DNA from: JAFDVL01 sp963794955
GTDB taxonomy: Bacteria; Acidobacteriota; Blastocatellia; RBC074
NCBI GenBank assembly: GCA_963794955.1
Contig: CAWCGF010000012.1
Location: forward strand, 1-64,000
Direction of reading: 5' to 3'
DNA: 64,000 nt
Below, piece after piece: positions 1 to 9,028 of this stretch. Positions within the stretch are counted from its first letter, which is position 1; each line of letters starts with the position of its first letter. The notes under the pieces were generated by a model. That model did not search any database. It saw nothing but the letters and a program-made list of their open reading frames with translations, and was not told where the DNA came from. Position numbers and translations under genes: made by a program.

Positions 1-197
1 ATACTCGTCAAGCCCGAAGTCTGGCGGCAAAGGAAGCAATGGGCGTAGTCCCGTTACCAATTCATCGGGTCGCCTGAATGTAGGCAGGTCGTTCACAGCC
101 TGTCCCCGAACGGCGTTACAGACCTTTGCAAGTGGATGCGACCGTGTGTCAGTAGCCCGCGCGACAGCAAGGGCAGCCTTGGATATGTGTCCATTGA

Positions 198-3100
198 TTA
201 CTTCACCGACACATTATCGAACGTCGCCGTACATAGCGCCCCATTGTTATGCGCCGTCACAGCCAACCCGATGTACACCGTGCCGGGCAAATTCGGGATG
301 GTTTGCGTCTGTAGCAAATTCCATGTCACGCCATCCTTTGACGTATACCCAGTCAGGTTATTCCCCTGGCGCACAAGTCGTACCCAATACGGCGTGCTGA
401 GCAGACTATCTTTGCGGCTGCCGCTGTTGCCGTTCACAAAGTAGCGCCATTGGAAGGTCGCGCCACGGCTCGGCGTAGCGGCCAGCATCGCATAGGGCGC
501 ATTGGCGGCGAGGCTGCCGCGAATCATCAAACCCGCTTTCGCCCAGCCATCCGTATTTTGCACGCCAACAACGCGCGCAACAATTTCACCATTGCCCGCG
601 AGCGGCTGCCAAACGAAATGGAAGCTGTCGCTGTAATCCCAAATGTCTGCGCCGGAGCCTTTGACCGTGAAAAGGCCATTGGTAAAGCTGGCATCACCTG
701 CTACACCGACATTGCCTACATCCTGTTTCTGCCACGGCGCGGGCAAGCCATTGCCGGGTATATTGACGCTGATGTTGATGGCGCTTGAGGTCGTCACTGC
801 ACCTTGATTATCTGTGGCTTTGACCGTGAGTGCATAATTGCCTGCCGCGACGTTCGTCCAGTTGAAGGAATACGGCGCAGTCGTATCGGTGCCGAGCAGT
901 GTCGCGCCATTGAAAAATTCCACTTTCGCAATCGTGCCATCGCTGTCAGCCGCATTGGCATTGATGGTGATGTTCGCGGGGGCGGCAAATGCGGCATTGT
1001 TGGCAGGCGCCGTAAGGCTGGCGCTGGGAGCAGTATTCGCCGGAGCGGTGACGGTAATTTTCACCTCATTCGAAGTAGTTGGTGCGCCTGTGTTATCAAG
1101 TGCTCTGGCGGCAAACGAGTAACTCCCTGGCCCGACGTTATTCCAGGTGAAGGTATAGGGGCTGGTGGTCGCCGCGCCAAGCTGGATCGCACCTTGATAA
1201 AACTCGACTTTGCTGATCGTGCCGTCGCTGTCCGAGGCATTTGCTGTCAGCGTGATATTCGCCGGAGCCACAAAGGTCGCGTTATTCGCAGGTGCGATGA
1301 GGCTGACGGTCGGCGGCGCGTTGGTGGTTGTGCCGCGCAGCAGTCGCGCATTCGCCCAATCGGCGTGATCGTACCAATCGTTGTCGCCGCCCGTTGTCAC
1401 GAACAGGCGTAATTCATTCTTGCCTGTGACATCTACGCTCACTTGCTTCGTGGCGGAAGTGCCAAGCAAGATACCGCTGTCATACAGCAATGTGCCATCG
1501 GCATAGACTTGAAAGATGACCGAGCCATTGCTGCCGACTTCGTCATCAACGCCCACATCCGTAGCAAACGTTTTGTACGCCCCGTTCAAAGCAAAGCGCA
1601 GCTCGGAATTCGCGTGGATGCCGAGTCCTTTCGGATAGGTTACGCCGTTCAGCGTGAGGGTGCGGCCATCGGTTGCGCCCTGCTCGCCGTTGCTGCGATC
1701 TTTTTCCACTGCTCCCCAGCCATTCGTCGCGTAAGTCCAATTCAAATCGCTGAGGTAGGTTGTTGCGCTGGCGGTATTACTGATGACGTTGACGTTGACG
1801 GATTTGGTATCGGTTGCGCCTCGGCTATCGGTCACGGTCAAAACAATCTCGTAATAAAAGGTGCCCGCGCCGTGCTCTTCGACGACGAAGCTGCCGCTTG
1901 CGCCGTTGACGGCCTGATACGGATGCACGTGATCATCGTGATGCAGGAGTAATTGCCAACTCATCGCGCTGGCCGACAGGTTTTCATCCGGGTCAGTCGC
2001 CACGCCGGTATAAGTGATCCTATCGCCGGGACGCGCCGCTGTACCGTTGGCAGGAGCCGTGATCGTGGCGAGCGGCGGACGATTCCCTACCGCGACGTTC
2101 ACCGTCGCAGTGCCTGTTGCGTTATTCGCATTCTTGACCGTCAACTTCGCCGTAAAGACCGTGTATGTCGCTGAGGTGTAGGTATGCGTCGGGTTCGCCT
2201 GGGTGGAAGCCGAGCCATCGCCAAAATCCCAAAGATAACTCAACCCCAGATTATTCGGGTCTCTCGAACCGGCACTGGAAAAGCTCACCGTCAAGGGGGA
2301 TGCGCCAGTGAGCGGCGTAGCGGTGGCAACAGCGGTCGGCGTGCTGGCATAGCGAAGGCGGCGAATTTGCCCCGTAGCGAGCACGATATAATACAATGCG
2401 CCATCCAGGCCCTGCTCCAACGAAACGATGCCGCCGGTATTGGTGGCAAACGGTTGCACGCTACTGACGCTGCCATTTGCATTGAACACAAGACGCCGAA
2501 TCCACTTGGTCGTGTAATCGGCAAAGAAGAAATTGCCGCGATATGCCGCTGGGAATTGCGTCGCCGTATACACCGTGCCGCCGATGATTGCCTGGCCTTC
2601 GCTGTGACCATAGAAATATAGCGGATTGGTTATCGAACCGGCGGCAATGGGGCCACAGGTGCCGGGAAACTTCGCCTGATAGAAAGGCTGTGGGCTGTCG
2701 CCTTCAAAACACGGCCAACCGAAATTTGCGCCCCGCCCGCGATTCACTTCTTCCGCCGTCGCCCAGCCGACATCAGCAATCAACACTTCGCCCGTCGTCG
2801 GGTGAAGGGCGAAGCGATACGGATTGCGTAAACCATACGCATAGACCTTCGATCTTGCCGAATTCGTGCCATTATAAAACGGATTGTCGCTTGGTGCGGT
2901 GCCATCAGCATTGATGCGTAGAATCTTGCCATTGAGTGAATTCAAATTCTGGGCCCGCAACGCCAGCGGGTCTTCAAACGCATACGAAGCGCCATCGCCC
3001 GTGCTGACATAGAGTTTGCCATCAGGGCCAAAGCGAATCGTGCCGCCGATGTGCGAGTCTGAATCGCTGCTGATGCAATCGGTGTTTTCGGCGCAGGGTG

Positions 3101-3578
3101 CGGTGGTCGAAGTACCTAAAATCACGGTTTCGCTATCCGCCAACGCGACATCAGGATTGGTGGGATCAGCCTTGACCCGCGTGACACGCAACGTCTTCGC
3201 ACCGATGTCATTAGGATTCCCGTTGGGTTCGTAGGGGTAAAACAGAAACACATAACCGTTCGTCGCAAAGTTGGGGTCCAGCGCCAATCCCATCAGGCCG
3301 CGATCATTGATGCTATTCACGTGCGAAGAAATATTGAGGAACGGGGTCGGCAGCAGTTCGCCGTTTTTGATAATGCGGATGATGCCATTTTCCTGCCAGA
3401 TAAACATCCGTCCGTCAGGAGCAAAGGTCAGGCCGACCGGTTTGTACGAGGGCAAGGTCGTGATCAATTCCGAAGCAAAGCCCGGCTCAGAAAATGTCTG
3501 GGATAAAGTTGAGGGGACAAAGAGGGAAAAGATAAACAGAACAGCCGCGAGAGGCTTCGCCAGGAAATGCGAAAGCAT
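198..3578 (-). CDS. Secreted PQQ-type glucose/sorbosone dehydrogenase-like protein with PKD, NPCBM and Ig-like domains
   Basis: About 1126 residues. The start chosen is the ATG at 3578, with a GAGG Shine-Dalgarno sequence about 7 bases upstream, followed at once by a signal peptide ending near the S-Q-T-F sequence. A longer in-frame extension upstream has no support. Residues ~30-400 form a six-bladed GSDH-type propeller (L-x-F-APDG, STGDGASY, YGLRNPYRF and GPDGKLYVSTGDG motifs). Then come a PKD domain (~420-500, WDFGDGS), a second PKD/Ig-like domain (~505-610), an NPCBM-like carbohydrate-binding domain (~615-760, with GLGIHANSEL), two near-identical Ig-like repeats (~765-950, each with SDGTI-KVEF) and a C-terminal concanavalin/DUF1349-like domain. 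Family knowledge suggests periplasmic or extracellular oxidation of a sugar or aldehyde with polysaccharide anchoring. The substrate is unknown. It is divergent from the acylase at 3856 across a repeat-bearing spacer. Confidence 0.88.
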   Translation of the reverse strand: MLSHFLAKPLAAVLFIFSLFVPSTLSQTFSEPGFASELITTLPSYKPVGLTFAPDGRMFIWQENGIIRIIKNGELLPTPFLNISSHVNSINDRGLMGLALDPNFATNGYVFLFYPYEPNGNPNDIGAKTLRVTRVKADPTNPDVALADSETVILGTSTTAPCAENTDCISSDSDSHIGGTIRFGPDGKLYVSTGDGASYAFEDPLALRAQNLNSLNGKILRINADGTAPSDNPFYNGTNSARSKVYAYGLRNPYRFALHPTTGEVLIADVGWATAEEVNRGRGANFGWPCFEGDSPQPFYQAKFPGTCGPIAAGSITNPLYFYGHSEGQAIIGGTVYTATQFPAAYRGNFFFADYTTKWIRRLVFNANGSVSSVQPFATNTGGIVSLEQGLDGALYYIVLATGQIRRLRYASTPTAVATATPLTGASPLTVSFSSAGSRDPNNLGLSYLWDFGDGSASTQANPTHTYTSATYTVFTAKLTVKNANNATGTATVNVAVGNRPPLATITAPANGTAARPGDRITYTGVATDPDENLSASAMSWQLLLHHDDHVHPYQAVNGASGSFVVEEHGAGTFYYEIVLTVTDSRGATDTKSVNVNVISNTASATTYLSDLNWTYATNGWGAVEKDRSNGEQGATDGRTLTLNGVTYPKGLGIHANSELRFALNGAYKTFATDVGVDDEVGSNGSVIFQVYADGTLLYDSGILLGTSATKQVSVDVTGKNELRLFVTTGGDNDWYDHADWANARLLRGTTTNAPPTVSLIAPANNATFVAPANITLTANASDSDGTISKVEFYQGAIQLGAATTSPYTFTWNNVGPGSYSFAARALDNTGAPTTSNEVKITVTAPANTAPSASLTAPANNAAFAAPANITINANAADSDGTIAKVEFFNGATLLGTDTTAPYSFNWTNVAAGNYALTVKATDNQGAVTTSSAINISVNIPGNGLPAPWQKQDVGNVGVAGDASFTNGLFTVKGSGADIWDYSDSFHFVWQPLAGNGEIVARVVGVQNTDGWAKAGLMIRGSLAANAPYAMLAATPSRGATFQWRYFVNGNSGSRKDSLLSTPYWVRLVRQGNNLTGYTSKDGVTWNLLQTQTIPNLPGTVYIGLAVTAHNNGALCTATFDNVSVK

Positions 3579-3754
3579 AAGTAAACCTCGTAGTTTCGAT
3601 AGTAGTTGCCTGTTATTTTTACAGGCCTTCGTCCGTTGCGAGAATGGGGCAAGAGTTCCGCATAGGAAAAACGACGAATGCAGCGCTTTTTCCGGGAAAA
3701 TCCGCTGCCAAAATTTGGCATTCTCTGTAACGACACATACAATGCCAGGCATCG

Positions 3755-3839
3755 TGTACAGCAAACTTTCCTGTTTGCTGCTGATTGCCTGAAGCAAGTC
3801 GCTGATGAAACCGCAGCAAACTGGCAAGTTTGCTGTACA
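3755..3839. repeat. Dispersed palindromic repeat, copy A (GCAAAC...GTTTGC family)
   Basis: The left arm begins TGTACAGCAAACTTTCC. It is mirrored by a right arm that ends GGCAAGTTTGCTGTACA. The arms are about 28 bases each, separated by about 30 bases. Each arm also contains its own small GCAAAC/GTTTGC palindrome. It sits between two divergent genes. Related copies lie at 29251-29275, 32925-33007 and 45318-45400. Confidence 0.75.
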
Positions 3840-3855
3840 TTTTGAGGAGTTCCGC

Positions 3856-6225
3856 ATGAAACGCGCCGTTTTTCTGCTTGCCTTACTCTTTGCCCAACCG
3901 GAGGCGAATCGGCTTGCTCCTACGCCCCCCTCCGATCTCAAAACACGCGCGCAAAATGTGCTGGCGCAACTCTCCGGCACGCTCCCGGTGCGCGGCTTGC
4001 AAAAACCGGTCAAAGTGCTGCGAGACGAATGGGGCATCGCACATATTTACGCCGAGACGCAGGACGATTTGTTCTTTGCGCAAGGCTTCGTGGCCGCGCA
4101 GGATCGGCTCTGGCAAATGGATTTGTGGCGTCGAACCGGTGAGGGCAAGCTCGCCGAAATCCTCGGCCCCAGCGCCCTTGAACGTGACAAATTCGCGCGG
4201 TTGCTGCGTTATCGCGGCGATCTGAAAAAGGAATATGAAAGCTACGCGCCCGATGCCCAAGCCATCATCGCCGCCTTTGTGCGTGGCGTGAATGCGAATA
4301 TTGAGGCCTTGCAGAAAGCGGGCCGCGACCGTTTGCCGATAGAATTTCAACTCACTGGCATCCAGCCCGAACGGTGGACGCCGGAAGTTTGCCTGACACG
4401 GATGGCGGGCTACGTGATGACGCGCAATGCCGCAACCGAAGTGCTGCGCGCGCAACTGGTCAAAGCCGTCGGCAAAGAGTTAGTAGACGAATTGCTGGAA
4501 ACCGATCCGCCGCGCAAGCTCGAAATCCCCACGGGACTCGACCTCGCCGACATCAACAATCAAATTCTGACAGCCGCCACTGCCGCAGGCGGTTCAATTA
4601 ACCTCAAGCAAAACGAAGGCAGCAATAATTGGGTCGTGGACGGCACGATGAGCGCCACCGGCAAGCCGCTGCTCGCCAACGATCCGCATCGCCCGATCAA
4701 CCTGCCGAGCTTGCGTTATCTCGTGCATCTCGTCGGTCCCGGCTGGAACGTGATTGGCGCAGGCGAACCCACGTTGCCGGGCGTGGCCGCAGGACACAAC
4801 GAACGCGTCGGCTTCGGCTTCACGATTGTCGGCATTGACCAGCAGGATTTGTACGTCGAAGAAACCAACCCGGCGAATCCGAACGAGTACAAATTCAAAG
4901 GCAAATGGCTGAAGATGCGCGTCGAACGCGAACAGATCAACGTCAAAGGCCAAGCGCCCGTCACCGTGGAGTTGAAGTTCACCCAGCACGGCCCTGTGCT
5001 GCACGAAGACACCAACCGGCAGCGCGCCTACGCCTTGCGCTGGGTCGGACAGGAGCCGGGCACGGCGGGCTATCTCGCTTCCCTTTCGCTCAATCGCGCG
5101 CAAAATTGGAAAGAGTTTTACAAAGCGCTCGACCGCTGGAAAGTGCCTTCGGAAAATCTGATCTATGCGGACGTGGACGGCAACATCGGCTGGGTTGCGG
5201 CGGGGATGACGCCAATTCGCAAAAACTGGTCGGGATTGTTGCCCGTGCCCGGCGCAAGCGGCAAATACGAATGGCAAGGCTTTCGCAGCGTCAAAGACAT
5301 GCCGCAAGCCTATAACCCGGCCAAGCATTACATTGCCACCGCGAATCACAACATTATGCCGAAAGATTACAAGCGCGAACTCGGCTATGAATGGGCCGCG
5401 CCGTTTCGCTATCAGCGCATTGACGAAGTGCTCTCGTCCGGCCAAGGCAAATTCACGATTGCCGACTTTGAGCGGTTGCAGCACGATGAAACCTCGCTGC
5501 CCGCGCGCGCCTTGACCAGGGTTTTGCAGGAGGTGAGCAATGTCCCGCCGGATTTGCAGCCGTACGTTGACATGCTGACGAAGTGGGATTGTGTGTTGGG
5601 CAAAGACTCTGCGGCGGCGGCGTTGTATGAGATGTGGAGCAATAAACTGAGCGCGCAGGTTTTCAAGCCGCACGTACCGGAAAAATATTGGTCATCCCTT
5701 GCCCCGCGCATTTCCTTGCTCAAAACTATCGAAACACTTCAATACGCTGCGCCGCGCTGGTTTGGCGATAGCAGCCGGGCGGGGCGAGATCGTGCGCTGC
5801 TGGCAGCCTTAGACGAAGCCGTCGCTGAAGCGAAGCACAGGCTTGGCGCTAATCCGACCAAATGGCGTTGGGGTACGATTCATCAAACGCCCTTCACACA
5901 TCTGCTTTCATCTACCAAAGAGGTACAAGCGATGTTTGATCTGCCATCGCCCGAACGGGGCGGCGATGCCAACACACCGAATGCAACAGGCGGAGCAAAT
6001 TACCAACAGACCGCCGGCGCGTCCTTCCGCGAAATACTGGATGTTGCGAACTGGGATCATTCGGTGGGAACGAATGTGCCGGGACAATCGGGGCAGCCCC
6101 AAAGCCCGCATTATGCTGATTTATTGCCGCTCTGGGCGAAGGGCCAATATTTCCCGTTGTTGTACACCCGCGAGAAAGTCGAGGCCAGCGCTAAGAACAA
6201 ACTTGTGCTGGAACCGATGAAATAA
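3856..6225 (+). CDS. Penicillin acylase family N-terminal nucleophile amidohydrolase
   Basis: 789 residues from the ATG at 3856, preceded by a good GAGGAG ribosome site 7 bases upstream. The N-terminus MKRAVFLLALLFAQ is a signal peptide, so the enzyme is probably periplasmic. The alpha-chain region (~35-240) has the family pattern VLRDEWGIAHIYAETQDDLFF and AAQDRLWQMD. The beta chain would begin at Ser256 in the E-G-S-N-N-W motif, the autocatalytic cleavage site and N-terminal nucleophile of Ntn hydrolases. NDPHR follows, as expected. Family members cleave amide bonds in beta-lactams, acyl-homoserine lactones or other N-acyl compounds; the sequence does not decide which. A second, only distantly similar paralog is at 10409-12653. 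Transcription ends near a palindromic GC-rich element shared with the convergent gene. Confidence 0.93.
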   Translation: MKRAVFLLALLFAQPEANRLAPTPPSDLKTRAQNVLAQLSGTLPVRGLQKPVKVLRDEWGIAHIYAETQDDLFFAQGFVAAQDRLWQMDLWRRTGEGKLAEILGPSALERDKFARLLRYRGDLKKEYESYAPDAQAIIAAFVRGVNANIEALQKAGRDRLPIEFQLTGIQPERWTPEVCLTRMAGYVMTRNAATEVLRAQLVKAVGKELVDELLETDPPRKLEIPTGLDLADINNQILTAATAAGGSINLKQNEGSNNWVVDGTMSATGKPLLANDPHRPINLPSLRYLVHLVGPGWNVIGAGEPTLPGVAAGHNERVGFGFTIVGIDQQDLYVEETNPANPNEYKFKGKWLKMRVEREQINVKGQAPVTVELKFTQHGPVLHEDTNRQRAYALRWVGQEPGTAGYLASLSLNRAQNWKEFYKALDRWKVPSENLIYADVDGNIGWVAAGMTPIRKNWSGLLPVPGASGKYEWQGFRSVKDMPQAYNPAKHYIATANHNIMPKDYKRELGYEWAAPFRYQRIDEVLSSGQGKFTIADFERLQHDETSLPARALTRVLQEVSNVPPDLQPYVDMLTKWDCVLGKDSAAAALYEMWSNKLSAQVFKPHVPEKYWSSLAPRISLLKTIETLQYAAPRWFGDSSRAGRDRALLAALDEAVAEAKHRLGANPTKWRWGTIHQTPFTHLLSSTKEVQAMFDLPSPERGGDANTPNATGGANYQQTAGASFREILDVANWDHSVGTNVPGQSGQPQSPHYADLLPLWAKGQYFPLLYTREKVEASAKNKLVLEPMK

Positions 6226-6230
6226 ATAGG

Positions 6231-6300
6231 AATGGGACTGGGGGCTGGGGACGAGGGGCTAGTTTTCACTAACCTCCCAGCCCCAATCCCCAGCCCCATT
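6231..6300. terminator. Low-complexity G/C palindrome between convergent genes, likely bidirectional terminator
   Basis: Reiterated GGGACTGGGG-type words on the left are mirrored by CCCAGCCCC-type words on the right, around a central AGTTTTCACT loop. It lies between the converging stop codons at 6225 and 6327. The fold would be very stable, but there is no clean T-tract, so the terminator function is inference. Confidence 0.5.
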
Positions 6301-6326
6301 GCCTGACCGCAGCTTGGCTGGCTTAC

Positions 6327-7352
6327 CTACTTTTTCTTCTCGAATTTATCCGCCGTCACTTTCTTCTCGTTGAATTTGAATTTGCTGATGACCCATTCTT
6401 CGTTGGGTGTGCCTGCTGTCGCTTTGGTTAAGACGTGCGGCAAATTCAATCCATTAACTTCTTTGTACTCCGTAAAGCTCCACTGAATATCTACTTCGGG
6501 AGCTTTTTCATAGGCAGCTTTCATTTCGGCCTGACGCGCTTCCTGACGCGCGCGCTGTTCCGCCTGCATTTTATCTTTTTCTGCCTGCGGCAATTTATCA
6601 AACTCATCCCGGCTCATCCCACCAGGGCCACGTTGACCGCCTTGTCCTTGTCCGGCTTGACCGGGTTGTCCCGCCTGTCCACCGCGTTGACCTTGCTGGA
6701 ACATGGATCGCAAATCTTTATCTTTGTAGCTAAGCATCAAAAGCTGCTTGGATTGCTGATCAAGGTACAACTTAGCCATTATCCCATCAGCGGTTTTCAC
6801 CCCGATGATATCAGCGGTTCCGTCCGGGGCTTTGGCTTCGCCTAGAAATGTGTATTCAGCATTGAGTCCGGCAGGAGCCAGCAAAAACCAACCGAGCATG
6901 ACACGCGCCAGGTCATTGCGGCGATTGCGTTCCTGTTGCTCCGGCGAGAGAAACCCGCCGCCCCCAGGCCCGCCACCACCGGGGCCACCAACCATGCGTC
7001 CACCTCCGGGGCCGCCCCCTGGCCCGCCGCCAATGCGATCATTCCAAACCTGTGTGCCATTCAAAACATCAATCTGAGTATTATCATTGCCGCCAAAGCT
7101 TCGTGTAATGGAACGATGAATTTTATCCGGCATCATCATGGTCAGTTCCAGCGAGGCCTCCATGTTGAAATTGCCCATCGTCATCTTTTGCGTGCCTTCG
7201 GCGACGAGGTTTTGTAATCCTCTGATTTTGTCTTCTTTGCCAATAACGGCGCGCGCTTTCTTCATGATTTCCTGCGCTTTTGCGTCACCTTGCGCGAACG
7301 CTTGCGCAGAGAAGACCAACAGCAGACCGAGAACCAATAGTCTAACTTTCAT
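6327..7352 (-). CDS. Secreted protein with LolA-like N-terminal half and Gly/Pro-rich linker
   Basis: 341 residues. The start is the ATG at 7352, with GGAGG about 6 bases upstream, immediately followed by the signal peptide MKVRLLVLGLLLVFSAQAFA. Residues ~25-110 (KARAVIGKEDKIRGLQNLVAEG, then an alternating beta pattern ending in V-W-N-D) resemble outer-membrane lipoprotein-sorting or LolA-like folds seen in many uncharacterised secreted proteins. A Gly/Pro-rich segment (~115-150) and a second Gln/Gly-rich stretch (~245-275) interrupt the fold. A charged region follows, then a C-terminal beta segment (VDIQWSFTEYKEVNGLNLPH). The function is not recognised. It converges on the penicillin acylase and is divergent from the gene at 7512. 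Confidence 0.75.
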   Translation of the reverse strand: MKVRLLVLGLLLVFSAQAFAQGDAKAQEIMKKARAVIGKEDKIRGLQNLVAEGTQKMTMGNFNMEASLELTMMMPDKIHRSITRSFGGNDNTQIDVLNGTQVWNDRIGGGPGGGPGGGRMVGGPGGGGPGGGGFLSPEQQERNRRNDLARVMLGWFLLAPAGLNAEYTFLGEAKAPDGTADIIGVKTADGIMAKLYLDQQSKQLLMLSYKDKDLRSMFQQGQRGGQAGQPGQAGQGQGGQRGPGGMSRDEFDKLPQAEKDKMQAEQRARQEARQAEMKAAYEKAPEVDIQWSFTEYKEVNGLNLPHVLTKATAGTPNEEWVISKFKFNEKKVTADKFEKKK

Positions 7353-7511
7353 TGCTACCCTCCAAATTATGAATCGAAGTATCTGTCCAGCAAACCACCG
7401 CAACCTTAGACGAAAGAAGCAAGCTGATAGTTGCAAGCTTTGCAATCTTTCCAGGATAAGAGAGAATACGCGCCTTAATCCTGCAAACGCAATCCCACTC
7501 AGGAGTCAACG

Positions 7512-8123
7512 TTGAATTTCACACGCGCCGAGCTTTCGCTCATCAAAAAACTTTCGCGCCCCGAAAAAATCCAAGCCTTTCTCGATCACGAGGTCGCCTA
7601 TAACAAAGAACCGCACGGCCCGACCTGTCGCAGTCCGCGCCGCGTCCTCAGTGACCGCCTCGCGCATTGTGCCGAAGGTGCTTTCTTTGCCGCCGCCGCC
7701 TTGCGTGTACAGGGGCACCCGCCTTTGATTGTAGACTTGGAAGCCGTGCGCGATGACGACCACCTGTTAGCCGTCTTCCGCGAGCACAATCATTGGGGCG
7801 CAATTGCCAAATCCAACTATGCTGGCCTGCGCTTTCGGGAACCGGTCTATCGTACGATTCGGGAATTGGTGATGAGCTACTACGAACACTACTACAACCC
7901 GAAAGGCGAAAAGACCTTGCGCGCTCATTCGACGCGCCCGTTAAATCTTACGCGGTTTGATCCGAGCAACTGGATGACGACGGAAGAGGACTTATGGGAG
8001 ATTTGCGAACATCTCTGCGGGGTGCCGCATTCGCGCGTGATGACGCTGCCGATGGAACGCAAACGACGCATAATGGATCGTAGGTCGTATGAAGCCGGAA
8101 TGACGGGAATGGTGAAGAAATGA
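7512..8123 (+). CDS. Transglutaminase-like cysteine protein of unknown function
   Basis: 203 residues, starting with TTG at 7512 because the AGGAG at 7501-7505 is ideally placed and no ATG lies nearby. There is no signal peptide or membrane segment, so it is probably cytoplasmic. The order of residues fits a transglutaminase-like core: a Cys in H-C-A-E-G-A-F-F-A-A-A-A-L, then I-V-D-L-E-A-V-R-D-D-D-H supplying the His, then W-G-A-I-A-K-S-N-Y and conserved aromatic/Arg positions. This assignment comes from pattern reading and is moderate at best. The C-terminal 50 residues are basic. It overlaps nothing and stops 11 bases before the convergent HNH gene, leaving no room for a long terminator. 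Confidence 0.72.
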   Translation: MNFTRAELSLIKKLSRPEKIQAFLDHEVAYNKEPHGPTCRSPRRVLSDRLAHCAEGAFFAAAALRVQGHPPLIVDLEAVRDDDHLLAVFREHNHWGAIAKSNYAGLRFREPVYRTIRELVMSYYEHYYNPKGEKTLRAHSTRPLNLTRFDPSNWMTTEEDLWEICEHLCGVPHSRVMTLPMERKRRIMDRRSYEAGMTGMVKK

Positions 8124-8134
8124 CAGGCGATGGC

Positions 8135-9025
8135 TTAACTCGGCAACGAGGCAAGATACTGGGCCGCCTGCTCGACATAAAGCTCAGCCAAATTTCGATC
8201 CTGCTGGCAAAGCCGTAAAAAGGCTCGGGCGCAAGCCGCTTGCTCAGATTTTTCGGATATCCCCAAATCAATGATGCGCTGCGCCACTTGTTTAATTTGG
8301 GCGTTAGCCTGCTGATTTTCTAAGGTGCGAAACGCCAGCCAAAGGTTTTGGAGAATGAGCGCCCGCCGCTGTAATAACTCGTCTCGTGTCAGCGCAAAGA
8401 AATCAATTGTGATACGCGCCCGTTGATAGGCCACGCCCGTTTTGATTTTCGGTACTGGGAGCACACCTTCAAAGGTAATGAGCGCTTCCGGGTCTTCATC
8501 CAAACTTCCCAGTGGATAGAGTAGAAAAGCAGCTTCCTGCTTTAATTTCCTGGAGTCCGATGAACTGATATTGCGTGCGCCTGAGATGGGAAAGTAGCTG
8601 GATTTGAGGGAAGTATTACAGGTTTTACAAGCAGTCGTGTAGTTGAGGATGTGATATGCCAACAGGTAATATCCGTTGTCGGCAGCATCGCCGGTGGAGA
8701 AGGGATAATTCAGCCCACGACTGGTTTTCATCTTTGCCGTAGGCCAGGCCTTAACGGCATTTTTCGGACGAAAATGCTCGACATCGTGTTCGATTTTCCC
8801 GAATTGTTGGCTGCCCAGCACACGCTCACAATAGGCACATTTGTTGTGCTGGAGTTTCATATAAACGCCCTTGATGTCGCTCCAGGAATTTTGCGCGGCG
8901 GGTTCGTTGAAGTCCTTTGCTTTTCTAAAGGCGGCTGTCTTTTGTTTCGCCTCCGCTAGCCAACCAGGCTTTTCCGCTTCAATCGCGGCTTCAAGTTCTG
9001 CTTTTGTAATTGGGTAGCGAATCAT
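8135..9025 (-). CDS. HNH nuclease, PtuB-like (Septu-type defence effector candidate)
   Basis: 296 residues, starting at ATG 9025, with a GTGAGGG site that overlaps the stop of the upstream ATPase (3-base gap), so translation is probably coupled. Zinc-ribbon and HNH features are clear: C63-x2-C66 in the N-K-C-A-Y-C-E motif, IEHDVEHFRPK at 78-88, then C133-x2-C136-N137 followed by a K-x2-Y-F-P-I block. This is the pattern of PtuB-like and retron-associated HNH proteins (TIGR02646 type). No reverse transcriptase lies nearby. Paired with an upstream ABC-like ATPase, it would be the nucleic-acid-cleaving partner of an anti-phage system. The role is inferred from family and context. Confidence 0.82.
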   Translation of the reverse strand: MIRYPITKAELEAAIEAEKPGWLAEAKQKTAAFRKAKDFNEPAAQNSWSDIKGVYMKLQHNKCAYCERVLGSQQFGKIEHDVEHFRPKNAVKAWPTAKMKTSRGLNYPFSTGDAADNGYYLLAYHILNYTTACKTCNTSLKSSYFPISGARNISSSDSRKLKQEAAFLLYPLGSLDEDPEALITFEGVLPVPKIKTGVAYQRARITIDFFALTRDELLQRRALILQNLWLAFRTLENQQANAQIKQVAQRIIDLGISEKSEQAACARAFLRLCQQDRNLAELYVEQAAQYLASLPS

Positions 9026-9028
9026 CCC

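Noticed and set aside
1..197. Open minus-strand frame (GTG near 96, L-P-P-D-F-G-L-D-E-Y) running off the left edge
   Set aside because: Too short at the window edge, no convincing ribosome site and no recognised motif; the opposite strand is also open.
4594..5673. Long minus-strand open frame inside the first acylase
   Set aside because: It is an antisense shadow of a strongly supported gene with clear catalytic motifs; composition is Arg/Ala-rich and without domains.
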